DNA of 36,958 bases from Rhodothermales bacterium (GCA_022822185.1 JAJECE010000020.1:1-36958); one strand, 5' to 3'; shown: positions 8,217 through 17,236, counted from the first letter of the stretch. Notes: generated by a model not told the origin, from the sequence alone. A program made the numbers and translations.

Positions 8217-9209
8217 TCAGGCAGTGACACTGAACTCCCCAATACGGTCAAGCCGCTCCACACGTTGACTCAGCAAGGCATCTTTCGGTAGTTGTGTGAG
8301 ATTTTTCAGTGTATCACAGATTGCCTGGCCAACCAGATCATAGGTTGCATTCGGGTCATGGTGTGCTCCCCCCAGGGGTTCCTGAATGATCTGATCCACA
8401 ATACCGATCCCGGTGAGGTCGGCTGCCGAGAGTTTCAGGGCCCGTGCGGCTTCCTCCTTATAGTCCCAGGATCGCCACAGGATGGAGGAGCAGCTTTCTG
8501 GAGAAATGACCGAGTACCAGGCATTTTCCAGCATCAGCATCTGATCACCGACACCAATACCGAGTGCCCCTCCAGATGCCCCTTCTCCAATCACAACCAC
8601 AATGATCGGAACCGGGAGCCGTGCCATTACAAACAGGTTGCGGGCGATGGCTTCCGCCTGTCCCCGCTCCTCGGCTTCCATGCCGGGATAGGCACCGGGG
8701 GTATCCAGGAGGCAGATGATGGGTTTGCCAAATTTGGCGGCCAGTTCCATGTGCCGTCGTGCTTTGCGGTATCCCTCGGGATTGGGCATCCCGAAACGTC
8801 GATACCGGCGGGCTTTTGTATCCCGTCCTTTCTGGTGTCCCAGGATCAGCACCGTATGGTCACGGTATCCGTATTGGCTGCCGCGCAGCGCGGCAAATCC
8901 GCTCACGATGGCGGGATCATCGCCATAGCACCGGTCTCCGTGTAATTCCACAAACCCTTCGGTAAGCGCATGGATATAGTCGTTCGTATAGGGTCTCAGG
9001 GGATGCCGGGCAATCTGGACCCGCTGCCAGCGGGTCAGACTGCCATAGATGGACTTACGGAGGTCTTCAATCCGGAGGGAGAGTGCGTTGATTTCCGCGG
9101 AAAGGTCCACATCTGGGGCATCAATCTGACGCAGTTCATCCAGTTTACTCTCCAACTCGAAGATTGGTTTTTCAAAGTCCAGCAGAAATTTATCCGTTTT
9201 TCTGGTCAT
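8217..9209 (-). CDS. accA: Acetyl-CoA carboxylase carboxyltransferase subunit alpha
   Basis: AccA pairs with AccD in the carboxyltransferase that moves CO2 from carboxybiotin to acetyl-CoA, producing malonyl-CoA for fatty-acid synthesis in the cytoplasm. The 330-residue protein has the characteristic N-terminal coiled region [15 protein letters not shown], followed by [18 protein letters not shown] and the crotonase-fold core: GHQKGRDT (124-131), [12 protein letters not shown] (139-150), [10 protein letters not shown] (167-176) and [20 protein letters not shown] (208-227). Oxyanion-hole glycines are present. The start is the ATG at 9209; the GT2 fusion gene ends 51 bp upstream. No accD is in the window, which is usual for genomes where accA and accD are unlinked. 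Confidence 0.97.
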   Translation of the reverse strand: MTRKTDKFLLDFEKPIFELESKLDELRQIDAPDVDLSAEINALSLRIEDLRKSIYGSLTRWQRVQIARHPLRPYTNDYIHALTEGFVELHGDRCYGDDPAIVSGFAALRGSQYGYRDHTVLILGHQKGRDTKARRYRRFGMPNPEGYRKARRHMELAAKFGKPIICLLDTPGAYPGMEAEERGQAEAIARNLFVMARLPVPIIVVVIGEGASGGALGIGVGDQMLMLENAWYSVISPESCSSILWRSWDYKEEAARALKLSAADLTGIGIVDQIIQEPLGGAHHDPNATYDLVGQAICDTLKNLTQLPKDALLSQRVERLDRIGEFSVTA

Positions 9210-9260
9210 ACTTCATGGAATGCGGGGGAGCGTGTCAACAAGTGCAGGGGGAGTCGGTTC

Positions 9261-11282
9261 CTACGCGGAGGTGCGCAGGGCGCGTGCGGCGATCAGCCAG
9301 TCCATTACGGCAGATTGATTCCGTACGTAATACCAGTATGCCTGTTCAATTTCTTCGGGCGGGCGTTTGAGGCGGGGCCCTAGTATTTCGCTGGCTGCAA
9401 AGACCCCGGTTTGCAGCTGCCATTCCGGTGCAGGGACGAACTCATCCCGCTCATCAATGCCAATCAGAGATCGTTTGCCCAGCAGCACCGCCCCCCATTG
9501 ACGGGTGCGTTCAGATCTGCGTGCCCATCTGGAATGCGGCCCTGCAAGTTTGGCGATCAGCAGTACACCGGGGTGAATAAATGCGCCTGCAAGGGCAGCA
9601 GCGATATCCGAGACGCGGCGGGCGGTGTGGGACCGCAGTGCGCCGATGACCTCTTCGGCTTCCAGCAGCATCCGGTTTCCCAGGTTTTCGATGGAGGCTT
9701 TGCCGATCAGATGATCCTGTTTTTCGGCCAGGATATAGGTGTGTACGGGGGTGCCTGCAAGTTTTTGCATGAGTGCAAAAATTTCTTTGTTGGTCAGGCT
9801 GGAGGACACAAAGATGACGGATTCAATATCATGGACGCGTGCGATATCCCGGAGTTGATCATAGGTGCCCAGACGGGGAAGGTTAGAATGACCGCCGCGG
9901 TTTTGATTCCGGGTTACACGGCCGACGAGCATGTGTTTTGACAACTGCTGCGGGGCCAGTACATTCGTATCCTGAAGACTGCCGACGACCAGTGTCCGTT
10001 TGCCCAGTTGCTTACGGGCCTTCGGAAGCAGGCGTATGGCGGAGAGAAACAATAAACAGGCGGGCAGGCATGCGATCACAACGATACGCGAAAATGCAAT
10101 CTGCTTAACAAAGAATGAGAGTGCTGCGAGCACGGTCACGGCAATCAGGGATCCGAGAAACACCAGCCCCAGGCGCGCACCGTGCCCCCGGTAGCCGTTC
10201 CATGCCGCAATGACTAGCGTAACAATGGTTGCAAAGAGAGGGGCCAGCCCCCAGTAAAAAACAGGGGGAAACTGCAATCCGGTTTGAAATGACCGGAAGA
10301 GTCCGAGTGCTGTCATGACCCCAAAGCAGATCACCAGATCACGTGCAGCGGGGTGGCGTAATGCATTGTTCAGAATGGTCAGGGATCCGCGCACAATGAC
10401 GGCTAGATGCAGAATCCACAAAAAGATTTTTGGGTACTCTTCACTCAGATGCTTCTGTGCGAATCGGACCATTGCTCCGTAGAAGAGGCGTACGTACCGG
10501 AGGTCACCTTTTTTGGTACTCTCTCCTTTGTAATGTATGATCTGGGTATCAGGAGTATAATAGATCAGCCAGCCGGCTTTCTGGATTCGGTAACACAGAT
10601 CCAGGTCCTCTCCGTACATGAAAAAATCTTCATCAAAAAGACCGGCTTTGCCTCGCCCTGTATCTAGATCGTCCGTGCCGGTCAGTGCCGCATTGCGCAG
10701 GAACATACAGGAGCCGCTCAGTGCATCCACCGTGGTGGCCCGATGCTCGGGCAGAAAGGTAAGGTTGTAGCGTCCGAAGGTTTTGCTGCGCGGGAAGATT
10801 CGGCTCAGCCCGGTCATCCGATAAAAGGCAACCGCGGGGGTCGGGAAGGATCTGCGGCTCTCCAGTGCAAACGTTCCGTCAGGATTCAAGATTCGGCATC
10901 CCACCGCCCCGGCATCTGGATGGGTGTCCATGAAGTCGATCATGACCTGGATCGTTTCCTCTTCCACAATCGTATCCGGGTTTAGAATGAATAAATATTT
11001 GCCCGATGCCAGACGCATGCCCTGATTATTGGCGGCCGAAAACCCGATGTTGGAGCGATTCGCAATCACGGTGATATCTGGAAATTCCTCGGCCAGCATC
11101 GCCACGGAGCCATCCACGGAATTATTATCCACTACGATCACCTCGGATGGAATGCCGCTCAAGGATCGTGCAACGCTGCGAAGGGATTGACGCAACAAGT
11201 CCCTTACGTTATAATTAACGATGACGACGGATACCTTCAGGAACTCGGAGGATTTATCGGCAGACACGGGCGGGCCCTTCAA
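9261..11282 (-). CDS. GT2 glycosyltransferase fused to a degenerate polyprenyl glycosylphosphotransferase
   Basis: Residues ~15-265 are a GT2 domain of the rhamnosyltransferase/WbbL type: VSVVIVNYNV, VIVVDNNSVDGS, FILNPDT as the DXD-like site, DALSGSCMFLR and DEDFFMYGEDLDLCYRI. About five membrane helices follow (roughly 295-425), then a Rossmann-like segment from 427 (KRTLVVGSLQD). Residues ~555-673 line up with the catalytic part of the WcaJ-like protein encoded nearby: RRVSDIAAALAGAF against its RSLDVGFS helix, GKRSLIGI against GDMSVVGP, and YYVRNQSAVMDWLIAARAL against YYIQNWSLLLDVKIMLL. The KFRSM, DELPQ and GPRP catalytic motifs are missing, so this half is probably inactive. At 673 residues it is about twice a normal GT2. 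It heads the minus-strand run, and a 20-bp perfect palindrome sits 17 bp upstream. GT2 is certain; the pseudo-transferase reading is by comparison within the window. Confidence 0.82.
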   Translation of the reverse strand: MKGPPVSADKSSEFLKVSVVIVNYNVRDLLRQSLRSVARSLSGIPSEVIVVDNNSVDGSVAMLAEEFPDITVIANRSNIGFSAANNQGMRLASGKYLFILNPDTIVEEETIQVMIDFMDTHPDAGAVGCRILNPDGTFALESRRSFPTPAVAFYRMTGLSRIFPRSKTFGRYNLTFLPEHRATTVDALSGSCMFLRNAALTGTDDLDTGRGKAGLFDEDFFMYGEDLDLCYRIQKAGWLIYYTPDTQIIHYKGESTKKGDLRYVRLFYGAMVRFAQKHLSEEYPKIFLWILHLAVIVRGSLTILNNALRHPAARDLVICFGVMTALGLFRSFQTGLQFPPVFYWGLAPLFATIVTLVIAAWNGYRGHGARLGLVFLGSLIAVTVLAALSFFVKQIAFSRIVVIACLPACLLFLSAIRLLPKARKQLGKRTLVVGSLQDTNVLAPQQLSKHMLVGRVTRNQNRGGHSNLPRLGTYDQLRDIARVHDIESVIFVSSSLTNKEIFALMQKLAGTPVHTYILAEKQDHLIGKASIENLGNRMLLEAEEVIGALRSHTARRVSDIAAALAGAFIHPGVLLIAKLAGPHSRWARRSERTRQWGAVLLGKRSLIGIDERDEFVPAPEWQLQTGVFAASEILGPRLKRPPEEIEQAYWYYVRNQSAVMDWLIAARALRTSA

Positions 11283-11298
11283 TAGCGATCAAATATGC

Positions 11299-11318
11299 TC
11301 CAGAAACTAGTTTCTGGA
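11299..11318. promoter_or_regulatory. 20-bp perfect palindrome upstream of the GT2-accA-nadC gene run
   Basis: TCCAGAAACTAGTTTCTGGA reads the same on both strands and lies 17 bp before the GT2 start, in the space between that gene and the divergent aroK. Position and symmetry suggest an operator for a dimeric regulator, or a leader hairpin. No regulator gene is adjacent and no -10/-35 pair is convincing. Assignment is inference. Confidence 0.4.
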
Positions 11319-11537
11319 AGATTGGGTTCAGGTAAAGATATGCAGGTTGGATCATAATCGGCAAAATTTGGAATAAAGCGGGTAGCGGTATGCAATATTA
11401 TGCATCTTCAGAGCGAAGTGTGGTTCAGCACCTCGAATGGGGAAAGTGGAAGTTTTCATGGCTAAATGTTCCGTAATCTGCTTTGACGTATTTTGGAGTA
11501 AAGGCCATTTACGGCGATATCCTCGTTTGCGCAGTTG

Positions 11538-12074
11538 ATGATGTGCAGAATTTTCCTTACAGGTTTTATGGGGTGCGGCAAGAGCACCATTGGAGCGGAG
11601 TTAGCAAAGCAGTTTTCCCTGGAGTTCATTGATCTGGATGATCGCATTGTTGATCGGGCCGGAATGTCGGTAGAGCGAATTTTCAGGGAACAGGGGGAAG
11701 AAGCGTTTCGGGAACGGGAGTCCGAGGCGTTAATGTCCCTGCCAGGCGGCATTGTTTGTGCACTAGGGGGCGGCACCCTGATGAGAGAGGCGAATCTATC
11801 CTGGGCACTGCGGAAATCCTGGATCATTTATATCCGGGTCGGAGCAGCGGAATTGGTGCGCAGACTTCAGGCGGATGCGACGGTTCGACCGTTATTGCTG
11901 GACCGTAACGGGGAGCCACTCTCTCAGGTTCAGATGGAGATGCGGATCCGTGACATGGTAAGACAGCGTGAGCCGATCTACAATCAGGCACACCGGATCC
12001 TTGATCTTGGCGGGGTAGCGCCGGAGGCTGCGGCAGCAAGATGCCGGGATGCTTATCGAAGTCGAAAGGTTTGA
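11538..12074 (+). CDS. aroK: Shikimate kinase
   Basis: AroK phosphorylates shikimate at the 3-hydroxyl with ATP, the fifth step of the chorismate pathway. The protein of about 178 residues has the P-loop GFMGCGKST at 9-17, shikimate-binding DLDD at 32-35, FREQGEEAFRERE around 49-61 with the substrate-binding arginine, and the GGG triplet at 77-79 (ALGGGT). A LID region follows (ADATVRPLL). The frame could begin at TTG 11535 or at either ATG at 11538 or 11541; no Shine-Dalgarno site decides it. Its 3' end overlaps rnhB tail to tail by 22 bp. It transcribes divergently from the GT2 gene run across ~255 bp that hold the palindrome and AT-rich sequence. Confidence 0.95.
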   Translation: MMCRIFLTGFMGCGKSTIGAELAKQFSLEFIDLDDRIVDRAGMSVERIFREQGEEAFRERESEALMSLPGGIVCALGGGTLMREANLSWALRKSWIIYIRVGAAELVRRLQADATVRPLLLDRNGEPLSQVQMEMRIRDMVRQREPIYNQAHRILDLGGVAPEAAAARCRDAYRSRKV

Positions 12075-12640
12075 CGGTGGCGTGTAGTTGGTCCGAGTTC
12101 CTGAAGGGCGGAGTAATGCGCCTTGGTGGGATAGCCAACGTTACGGTCCCATCCGTATTCAGGATGTTCGGCGTGAAGTTGTTGCATCAAATGATCCCGG
12201 GTCACCTTTGCAAGGATGGATGCTGCGCCGATGGAATGGCTCCGCTGATCCCCTTTTATGAGTGCGAGTTGCGGGCAGGACGCGTTGGGTAGCGTTCGAT
12301 TGCCATCCACCAGAAGGGCTTGCGGTTTGCCATTCAATGCATCTACAGCCCGCTGCATGGCAAGCAGTGAGGCTTCAATGATGTTCAGTTTATCAATTTC
12401 ATCTGGGCTTGCATATCCGATCCCGATGTCTGTGGCAGCCTCACGGATTTTGGTCATGGCATCTTCACGCGCCTGTTTGCGCAGCAGTTTGCTGTCGTGA
12501 ACGCCATCAACGATTACACCGGGAGCAAATACCACGGCGGCGGCGACGACGGGGCCGGCTAGTGCGCCGCGCCCCACTTCATCAATCCCCGCAATACGGG
12601 TCAATTTCTGATTCCATAAAAGTGTTTCGTATCTTAGCAT
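12053..12640 (-). CDS. rnhB: Ribonuclease HII
   Basis: RNase HII cuts RNA-DNA hybrids and starts removal of single ribonucleotides misincorporated in DNA. With the ATG at 12640 the protein has 195 residues, normal for the family, and begins MLRYETLLWNQKLTRIAGID. The acidic active site is visible as D20 and E21 in GIDEVGRG, D49 in VHDSK, D in LLVDGN and the KGDQRSHSIGAASILAKVTRD segment. The frame stays open to 12751, but the extra 37 residues are Cys/Arg-rich, match nothing in the family and overlap the hairpins of the rho leader, so I reject that longer start. The gene is divergent from rho and its 3' end overlaps aroK. Confidence 0.94.
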   Translation of the reverse strand: MLRYETLLWNQKLTRIAGIDEVGRGALAGPVVAAAVVFAPGVIVDGVHDSKLLRKQAREDAMTKIREAATDIGIGYASPDEIDKLNIIEASLLAMQRAVDALNGKPQALLVDGNRTLPNASCPQLALIKGDQRSHSIGAASILAKVTRDHLMQQLHAEHPEYGWDRNVGYPTKAHYSALQELGPTTRHRQTFRLR

Positions 12641-12658
12641 GATACATGGACGGGAACA

Positions 12659-12735
12659 GGAAGGTACGGTATGTGGTAGTACCTTCCGGCAGTAGTCTCT
12701 CTTACGCGCACGGTGTTTCGTCGGTGCGCATTTTT
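12659..12735 (+). promoter_or_regulatory. rho leader with two hairpins, the second terminator-like
   Basis: GGAAGGTAC (12659-12667) pairs perfectly with GTACCTTCC (12679-12687). Then GCGCAC (12706-12711) pairs with GTGCGC (12724-12729) and is followed by ATTTTT (12730-12735), the layout of an intrinsic terminator on the plus strand. Both lie between rnhB and the likely rho ATG at 12767. This suggests attenuation of rho, which is autoregulated in well-studied bacteria, though there through Rho itself. Function is inferred. Confidence 0.5.
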
Positions 12736-12766
12736 CACACCTAAAACGCATTTCTGTGCGGCAGTG

Positions 12767-13915
12767 ATGCCAAAACGGCGAATTACGGCCTCAAGATCGA
12801 GGTCGCCCGGGCAGCCCTTCAAAGGGATGCTTGAAATTATTGGAGACCGCAAGTTCGGTTTTATACGGGAATTGCGGTCAGGGATGCCGAAAAATGACGG
12901 GGATCCATTTTGTCCGCCGGCAATCATCAACCGGTACCGGTTACGGGACGGTGTTGTTCTGGAGGGGATGCTGCGTCCCGGCAAGAAAGGGGATATGCAG
13001 GTCTCCCGTCTGACCAGTGTGATGAATATTTCGCCGGATGCATGGTCACGCATGCACGAGTTTGAGGAGGGGCGGATTGTTTATCCCGACACGAAACTTA
13101 ATCTGGTCAAAACCCCGAATGATATTACGATGCGGGTGGTGGATCTTGCGTGTCCGATCGGGAAAGGGCAGCGGGCCTTGATTGTGGCTCCGCCTCGAAC
13201 CGGGAAAACGTTAATCCTCAAGGAGATTGCGGCATCGCTGACACAGAATCATCCCGAGATTCATCTGGTTGCCCTTCTAGTGGATGAGCGCCCGGAAGAG
13301 GTGACGGATTTTCGGCGCAGTACCAAAGCGACGGTATTTGCGAGTTCCAGTGATCAGGAAGAGTTCAATCATGTGCGTGTATCGGTATTGGCATTTGAGT
13401 ATGCAAAGCGACTGGTTGAATTAGGGGACGATGTGGTTCTTCTTCTGGATTCACTTACACGGCTTGGTCGTACGTTCAATCTTTGGGGGGAAGGCACAGG
13501 GCGGACCATGTCAGGGGGGCTGGATTCCGGGGCCATGCGGATTCCGCGGCGGTTATTCGGGAGTGCCCGGAACATTGAAGACGGGGGATCTCTGACCTTG
13601 ATTGCGACGGCGTTAATTGAAACGGGCAGCCGCATGGATGAGGTAATCTTTGAAGAATTTAAAGGTACCGGGAATGCGGAGATTGTTCTGGACAGGGAGA
13701 TGGCACATCGCCGCGTATGGCCTGCGATCAATCTCAGAAAATCACGGACCCGGAACGAGGATCTGCTGTTGGGGGATGTGGCGGACAAGCATGGCCGGCT
13801 GTTTCAGGTGCTGAACAGCCGCCGCCCCATGGAGGCCATGCAGGCGCTTACCCGTCACATGCAGACTTTTCCCACCAATGATGCGCTCCTGACCGCTCTG
13901 GTACGTGACTATTGA
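12767..13915 (+). CDS. rho: Transcription termination factor Rho (short form)
   Basis: Rho is the hexameric RNA helicase that ends transcription. From the ATG at 12767 the protein has 382 residues. The cold-shock-like RNA-binding domain starts at GMLEIIGDRKFGFIREL and includes INRYRLRDGVVLEGMLRP. The ATPase core has GKGQRALIVAPPRTGKT with Walker A near 141-148, Walker B VVLLLDS followed by LTRLGRTFN, and the conserved end of DGGSLTLIATALIETGSRMD, EEFKGTGNAEIVLDRE. The usual N-terminal helical domain and the long Asn/Arg-rich insert of many Bacteroidota Rhos are absent: only about 20 basic residues precede the RNA-binding domain. An upstream start at 12713 would add 18 residues but lies inside the terminator-like hairpin. 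A gene-free stretch of 468 bp follows. Confidence 0.95.
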   Translation: MPKRRITASRSRSPGQPFKGMLEIIGDRKFGFIRELRSGMPKNDGDPFCPPAIINRYRLRDGVVLEGMLRPGKKGDMQVSRLTSVMNISPDAWSRMHEFEEGRIVYPDTKLNLVKTPNDITMRVVDLACPIGKGQRALIVAPPRTGKTLILKEIAASLTQNHPEIHLVALLVDERPEEVTDFRRSTKATVFASSSDQEEFNHVRVSVLAFEYAKRLVELGDDVVLLLDSLTRLGRTFNLWGEGTGRTMSGGLDSGAMRIPRRLFGSARNIEDGGSLTLIATALIETGSRMDEVIFEEFKGTGNAEIVLDREMAHRRVWPAINLRKSRTRNEDLLLGDVADKHGRLFQVLNSRRPMEAMQALTRHMQTFPTNDALLTALVRDY

Positions 13916-14383
13916 CATTCAATTCGAATCCGACAGTCTTTCCGTCTGCGAACGTCTAATTTTACGGCGATTGGATCCTAAGCATATGGAGTCAGTCGTT
14001 CGTTGTCAAAAAGCGTGGAATATTTCCTCATTAAGTGATGGCTGCCGAAATTTTTGGTGAGTTTTCGGGGGATATATGGAAACGACCTGCATAATAAGGC
14101 CCCGGTGCACCGCCGATTTTTTGCCAAGATCGGGATTAGGATCCGCCGGTGAAGACAGGACTCTATGTTCCGGGATGTATAAATTGTCGCTATATTTTGA
14201 TAAACTTCAGCAGAGTTATGGTGAGCATAATTTTTGATGTCCAAATTTGTGCGGGTCGGTCAGACGGGGATATCTTCCGGGTTCGCTGACCGGGTACGGT
14301 ATAACAGGACTGTCCGCTCCTCTGGATTCCATGGTTACGCGCAGGTATAATCCCCCAATTTTTCTATACATGGAGGTTTCATT
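13916..14383. other. Gene-free stretch between rho and the MmeI-like gene
   Basis: No convincing gene is seen. An 88-codon minus-strand frame (13978-14244) has no family-like features or ribosome binding site. TATAAT at 14346-14351 is a possible -10 for the downstream gene, but its -35 region is weak. A strong Shine-Dalgarno GGAGG lies at 14372-14376, seven bases before the TTG start at 14384. No clear intrinsic terminator for rho was found. Confidence 0.5.
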
Positions 14384-17236
14384 TTGACTCCCGGGGAGTT
14401 TATAGCGAAGTGGCGTGTTTCAGAACTGAAGGAGCGTTCAGCGGCACAGGAGCACTTTATTGATCTGTGCCGATTGCTTGGTGAGCCTACACCGGCCGAG
14501 GCCGATCCCAGGGGAGATCATTATTGCTTTGAGCGAGGTGCACGCAAGGATTCCGGGGGAGGCGGCTGGGCGGATGTATGGAAACGGAATCATTTTGCAT
14601 GGGAGTACAAGGGAAAGCACGCAAACCTTGATGTTGCCTTTGATCAGTTGCGGCAATACGCGCTGGCGCTGGAGAATCCGCCGATCCTGATTGTTTCGGA
14701 TATGCATCGGTTTCTGATCCGGACGAACTGGACGAACTCCGTGAGCAAAACCTATGAGTTTGCGCTGGAGGATCTCCAAAGCAGTGAGTTTCGGGATTTG
14801 CTCAAGCGGGCAATGTCGGATCCTGAGCGGCTGCGGCCGAGCGAAACCCGGCAGAACCTCACCGAGCGGGCCGCGAAGACGTTCGCCCAACTTGCATATT
14901 CGCTCCGGGATCAGGGCCATGCGCCTCAGGAGGTTGCCCATTTTGTCAACCGTCTCATCTTCTGCATGTTTGCGGAGGATGTGGGGCTGCTCCCCGACGA
15001 GATGTTCAGCCGCATGCTGAAGCAGGCAGGGGCGCGGCCCGAGGAGTTTGCAGACCTTGCGGGGGATCTTTTTCGGGCGATGTCCACCGGTGGCCGGGTT
15101 GGTTTTGAAGCGGTAAAGCGGTTCAATGGCGGGCTGTTTGAGGATGACGCTGCTTTGCCAATGAATCAGGATCAGATCAGCATGACGCTGGATGCGGCCA
15201 GACTTGACTGGTCAAACATTGATCCTTCCATTCTGGGTACGTTGTTTGAGCGGGGTCTTGATCCAGATAAACGCGGACAGCTTGGAGCGCACTACACGGA
15301 TCATGATAAAATCATGCAGATCATTGAGCCGGTGATCCTCCGTCCGTGGCTGGCAGAATGGGAACTTGAGAAGTCTCAGATTCAACGGATTCTTGAACGC
15401 GCGAATGCAGCAAAATCAAAGGCTGCCAAGACGCGTCACCGTAAACAGGCTGAAGCCAGATTCAATCTGTTTCTTGAACGATTGGGGAACTTCACGGTGC
15501 TTGATCCCGCTTGCGGATCGGGCAATTTTCTTTATCTTGCATTGCATGCCCTGCATGATCTGGAGCACCGGGTACAACTGGAGGCGGAGGCACTGGGGCT
15601 TGAGCGGTCTATTCTATTGGTAGGACCTAAAAATGTGAAGGGGATAGAATTGAACACGTATGCGGCGGAATTGGCACGTGTTTCGGTGTGGATTGGGGAG
15701 ATCCAGTGGCTTCGGCGGAACGGCTTTATCAGTTTTCCGGAGCCGATCCTCAAATCATTGGAAACCATTGAGTGCCGGGATGCCTTAGTCACACCAGATG
15801 GAGAGGAGTCCGAGTGGCCGGATGCGGATGTCATCATTGGGAATCCGCCGTTTCTGGGGGACAGGAGGCTGATCAGCAATCTCGGTGAAGAGTATGTGGA
15901 AATATTACGCAAGATATATCAGGACCGAGTTCCTCACGCGGCAGATCTTGTTTGCTATTGGTTTGTGAAGGCTGGAGAGCACATGGATACAGTGGATTCA
16001 AAGCGAATTGGGCTGGTGTCGACAAATTCTATACGCGGTGGAGCGAACCGCAGAGTGTTGGAAAGGGCGGTCAACGGAAAAACGATATTCAATGCTTGGA
16101 GCGATGAGCCATGGATTATTGATGGTGCGGCGGTTCGCGTATCCATTGTATGTCTCTCACGATCAGAGGATAAATTTGTAGATGAACATCAACTTGATGG
16201 CGAAACAGTAGATGAGATCTATACGGATCTGACGGCGCGTAGTGGCGGGGTTGGTCTTGATCTGACGAATGCCAAGCGCCTTGGTCAGAATAAGGGAGTA
16301 GCATTTATGGGAGATATTAAGGGCGGTCCATTCGATATTCCAGGTGATCTTGCCCGGCAATGGCTTCGGGAACCTACAAATCCTAATGGCCGTCCGAACT
16401 CGGATGTGCTCAGGCCATGGATGAACGGCATGGCTGTTACGCGACGGCATGACGATAAATGGATCATTGACTTTGGCTTCTCTATGGCCAAAGAGTTCGC
16501 TGCGCTGTACGAATCTCCCTTTCAATACGCTCAGGAAAATGTCCAGCCAACATGGGAAAAGCAACGTGTATGCAATCGCCGAAATGACTGGTGGTTGCAT
16601 CATAATCCACGCCCAAATATGTGGAATGCAATGGAGGGGCTTTCTCGCTATATCGCTACCCCGCGTGTGTCCAAGCATCGCGTCTTTGTATGGTTTGATG
16701 TCCAGATTTGCCCTGACAGCGCTCTGATAGCCATTGCGAGAGATGATGACACCATGTTTGGGATCTTGCACAGCCGGTTCCATGAGATGTGGTCACTCCG
16801 CACAGGCACTTGGCTCGGTAAAGGGAATGATCCGCGTTACACACACACTACGACATTTGAGGCCTTCCCCTTTCCAGAGGGACTCTCCTCTGATATACCC
16901 GCCAGCAATTATCAAACGGATCCCAGAGCACAGGCCATCGCTCTGGCAGCGAAAAGACTTGTAGAACTCCGTAACCGCTGGCTCAATCCGACCGAATGGG
17001 TGCAATGGGTGGAAGAACCCGTTCCAGGCTATCCCCTGCGCCCGGTGCCGCGTGATGCGAAGGCAGCGAAGGCACTGAAACAGAGGACACTCACCAAACT
17101 CTACAATACCCGGCCGCAGTGGCTTCTTGATGTGCATGCGCAATTAGATGCGGCGGTGGCCGCCGCTTACGGCTGGCCTGCAGACATCTCAACCGAAGAG
17201 GCCCTTCACGAATTACTCGCTCTAAATCAGCGCTGA
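14384..17236 (+). CDS. MmeI-like (type IIL) restriction endonuclease/DNA methyltransferase
   Basis: One 950-residue chain carries cutting and modifying activities. The N-terminal nuclease has D64, E74 and K76 in the spacing D-x9-E-x-K, the same as in MmeI. Helical linker regions follow. The gamma-class adenine methyltransferase has motif X GAHYT at 301-305, motif I DPACGSG at 374-380 and motif IV NPPF at 487-490, which agrees with N6-adenine methylation. Residues ~600-870 should hold the target-recognition domain; the C-terminal part is a helical bundle. Family members recognise a ~6-7 bp asymmetric site, methylate one strand and cut about 20 bp away, protecting the cell from phage. The start is a TTG with a good GGAGG seven bases upstream. 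No separate methylase or specificity subunit is nearby, as expected. All key residues are present, so it is probably active; its recognition site is unknown. Confidence 0.92.
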   Translation: MTPGEFIAKWRVSELKERSAAQEHFIDLCRLLGEPTPAEADPRGDHYCFERGARKDSGGGGWADVWKRNHFAWEYKGKHANLDVAFDQLRQYALALENPPILIVSDMHRFLIRTNWTNSVSKTYEFALEDLQSSEFRDLLKRAMSDPERLRPSETRQNLTERAAKTFAQLAYSLRDQGHAPQEVAHFVNRLIFCMFAEDVGLLPDEMFSRMLKQAGARPEEFADLAGDLFRAMSTGGRVGFEAVKRFNGGLFEDDAALPMNQDQISMTLDAARLDWSNIDPSILGTLFERGLDPDKRGQLGAHYTDHDKIMQIIEPVILRPWLAEWELEKSQIQRILERANAAKSKAAKTRHRKQAEARFNLFLERLGNFTVLDPACGSGNFLYLALHALHDLEHRVQLEAEALGLERSILLVGPKNVKGIELNTYAAELARVSVWIGEIQWLRRNGFISFPEPILKSLETIECRDALVTPDGEESEWPDADVIIGNPPFLGDRRLISNLGEEYVEILRKIYQDRVPHAADLVCYWFVKAGEHMDTVDSKRIGLVSTNSIRGGANRRVLERAVNGKTIFNAWSDEPWIIDGAAVRVSIVCLSRSEDKFVDEHQLDGETVDEIYTDLTARSGGVGLDLTNAKRLGQNKGVAFMGDIKGGPFDIPGDLARQWLREPTNPNGRPNSDVLRPWMNGMAVTRRHDDKWIIDFGFSMAKEFAALYESPFQYAQENVQPTWEKQRVCNRRNDWWLHHNPRPNMWNAMEGLSRYIATPRVSKHRVFVWFDVQICPDSALIAIARDDDTMFGILHSRFHEMWSLRTGTWLGKGNDPRYTHTTTFEAFPFPEGLSSDIPASNYQTDPRAQAIALAAKRLVELRNRWLNPTEWVQWVEEPVPGYPLRPVPRDAKAAKALKQRTLTKLYNTRPQWLLDVHAQLDAAVAAAYGWPADISTEEALHELLALNQR

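Noticed and set aside
12641..12751. N-terminal extension of rnhB
   Set aside because: The added 37 residues are Cys/Arg-rich, do not match RNase HII and overlap the rho leader hairpins; the ATG at 12640 gives a normal-length enzyme.
13978..14244. 88-codon minus-strand frame after rho
   Set aside because: No family-like sequence, no ribosome-binding site and a composition typical of random frames; treated as non-coding.
14341..14380. E. coli-like promoter with TATAAT at 14346 for the MmeI-like gene
   Set aside because: The matching -35 region is poor and this lineage probably uses TAnnTTTG promoters; not strong enough to annotate separately.
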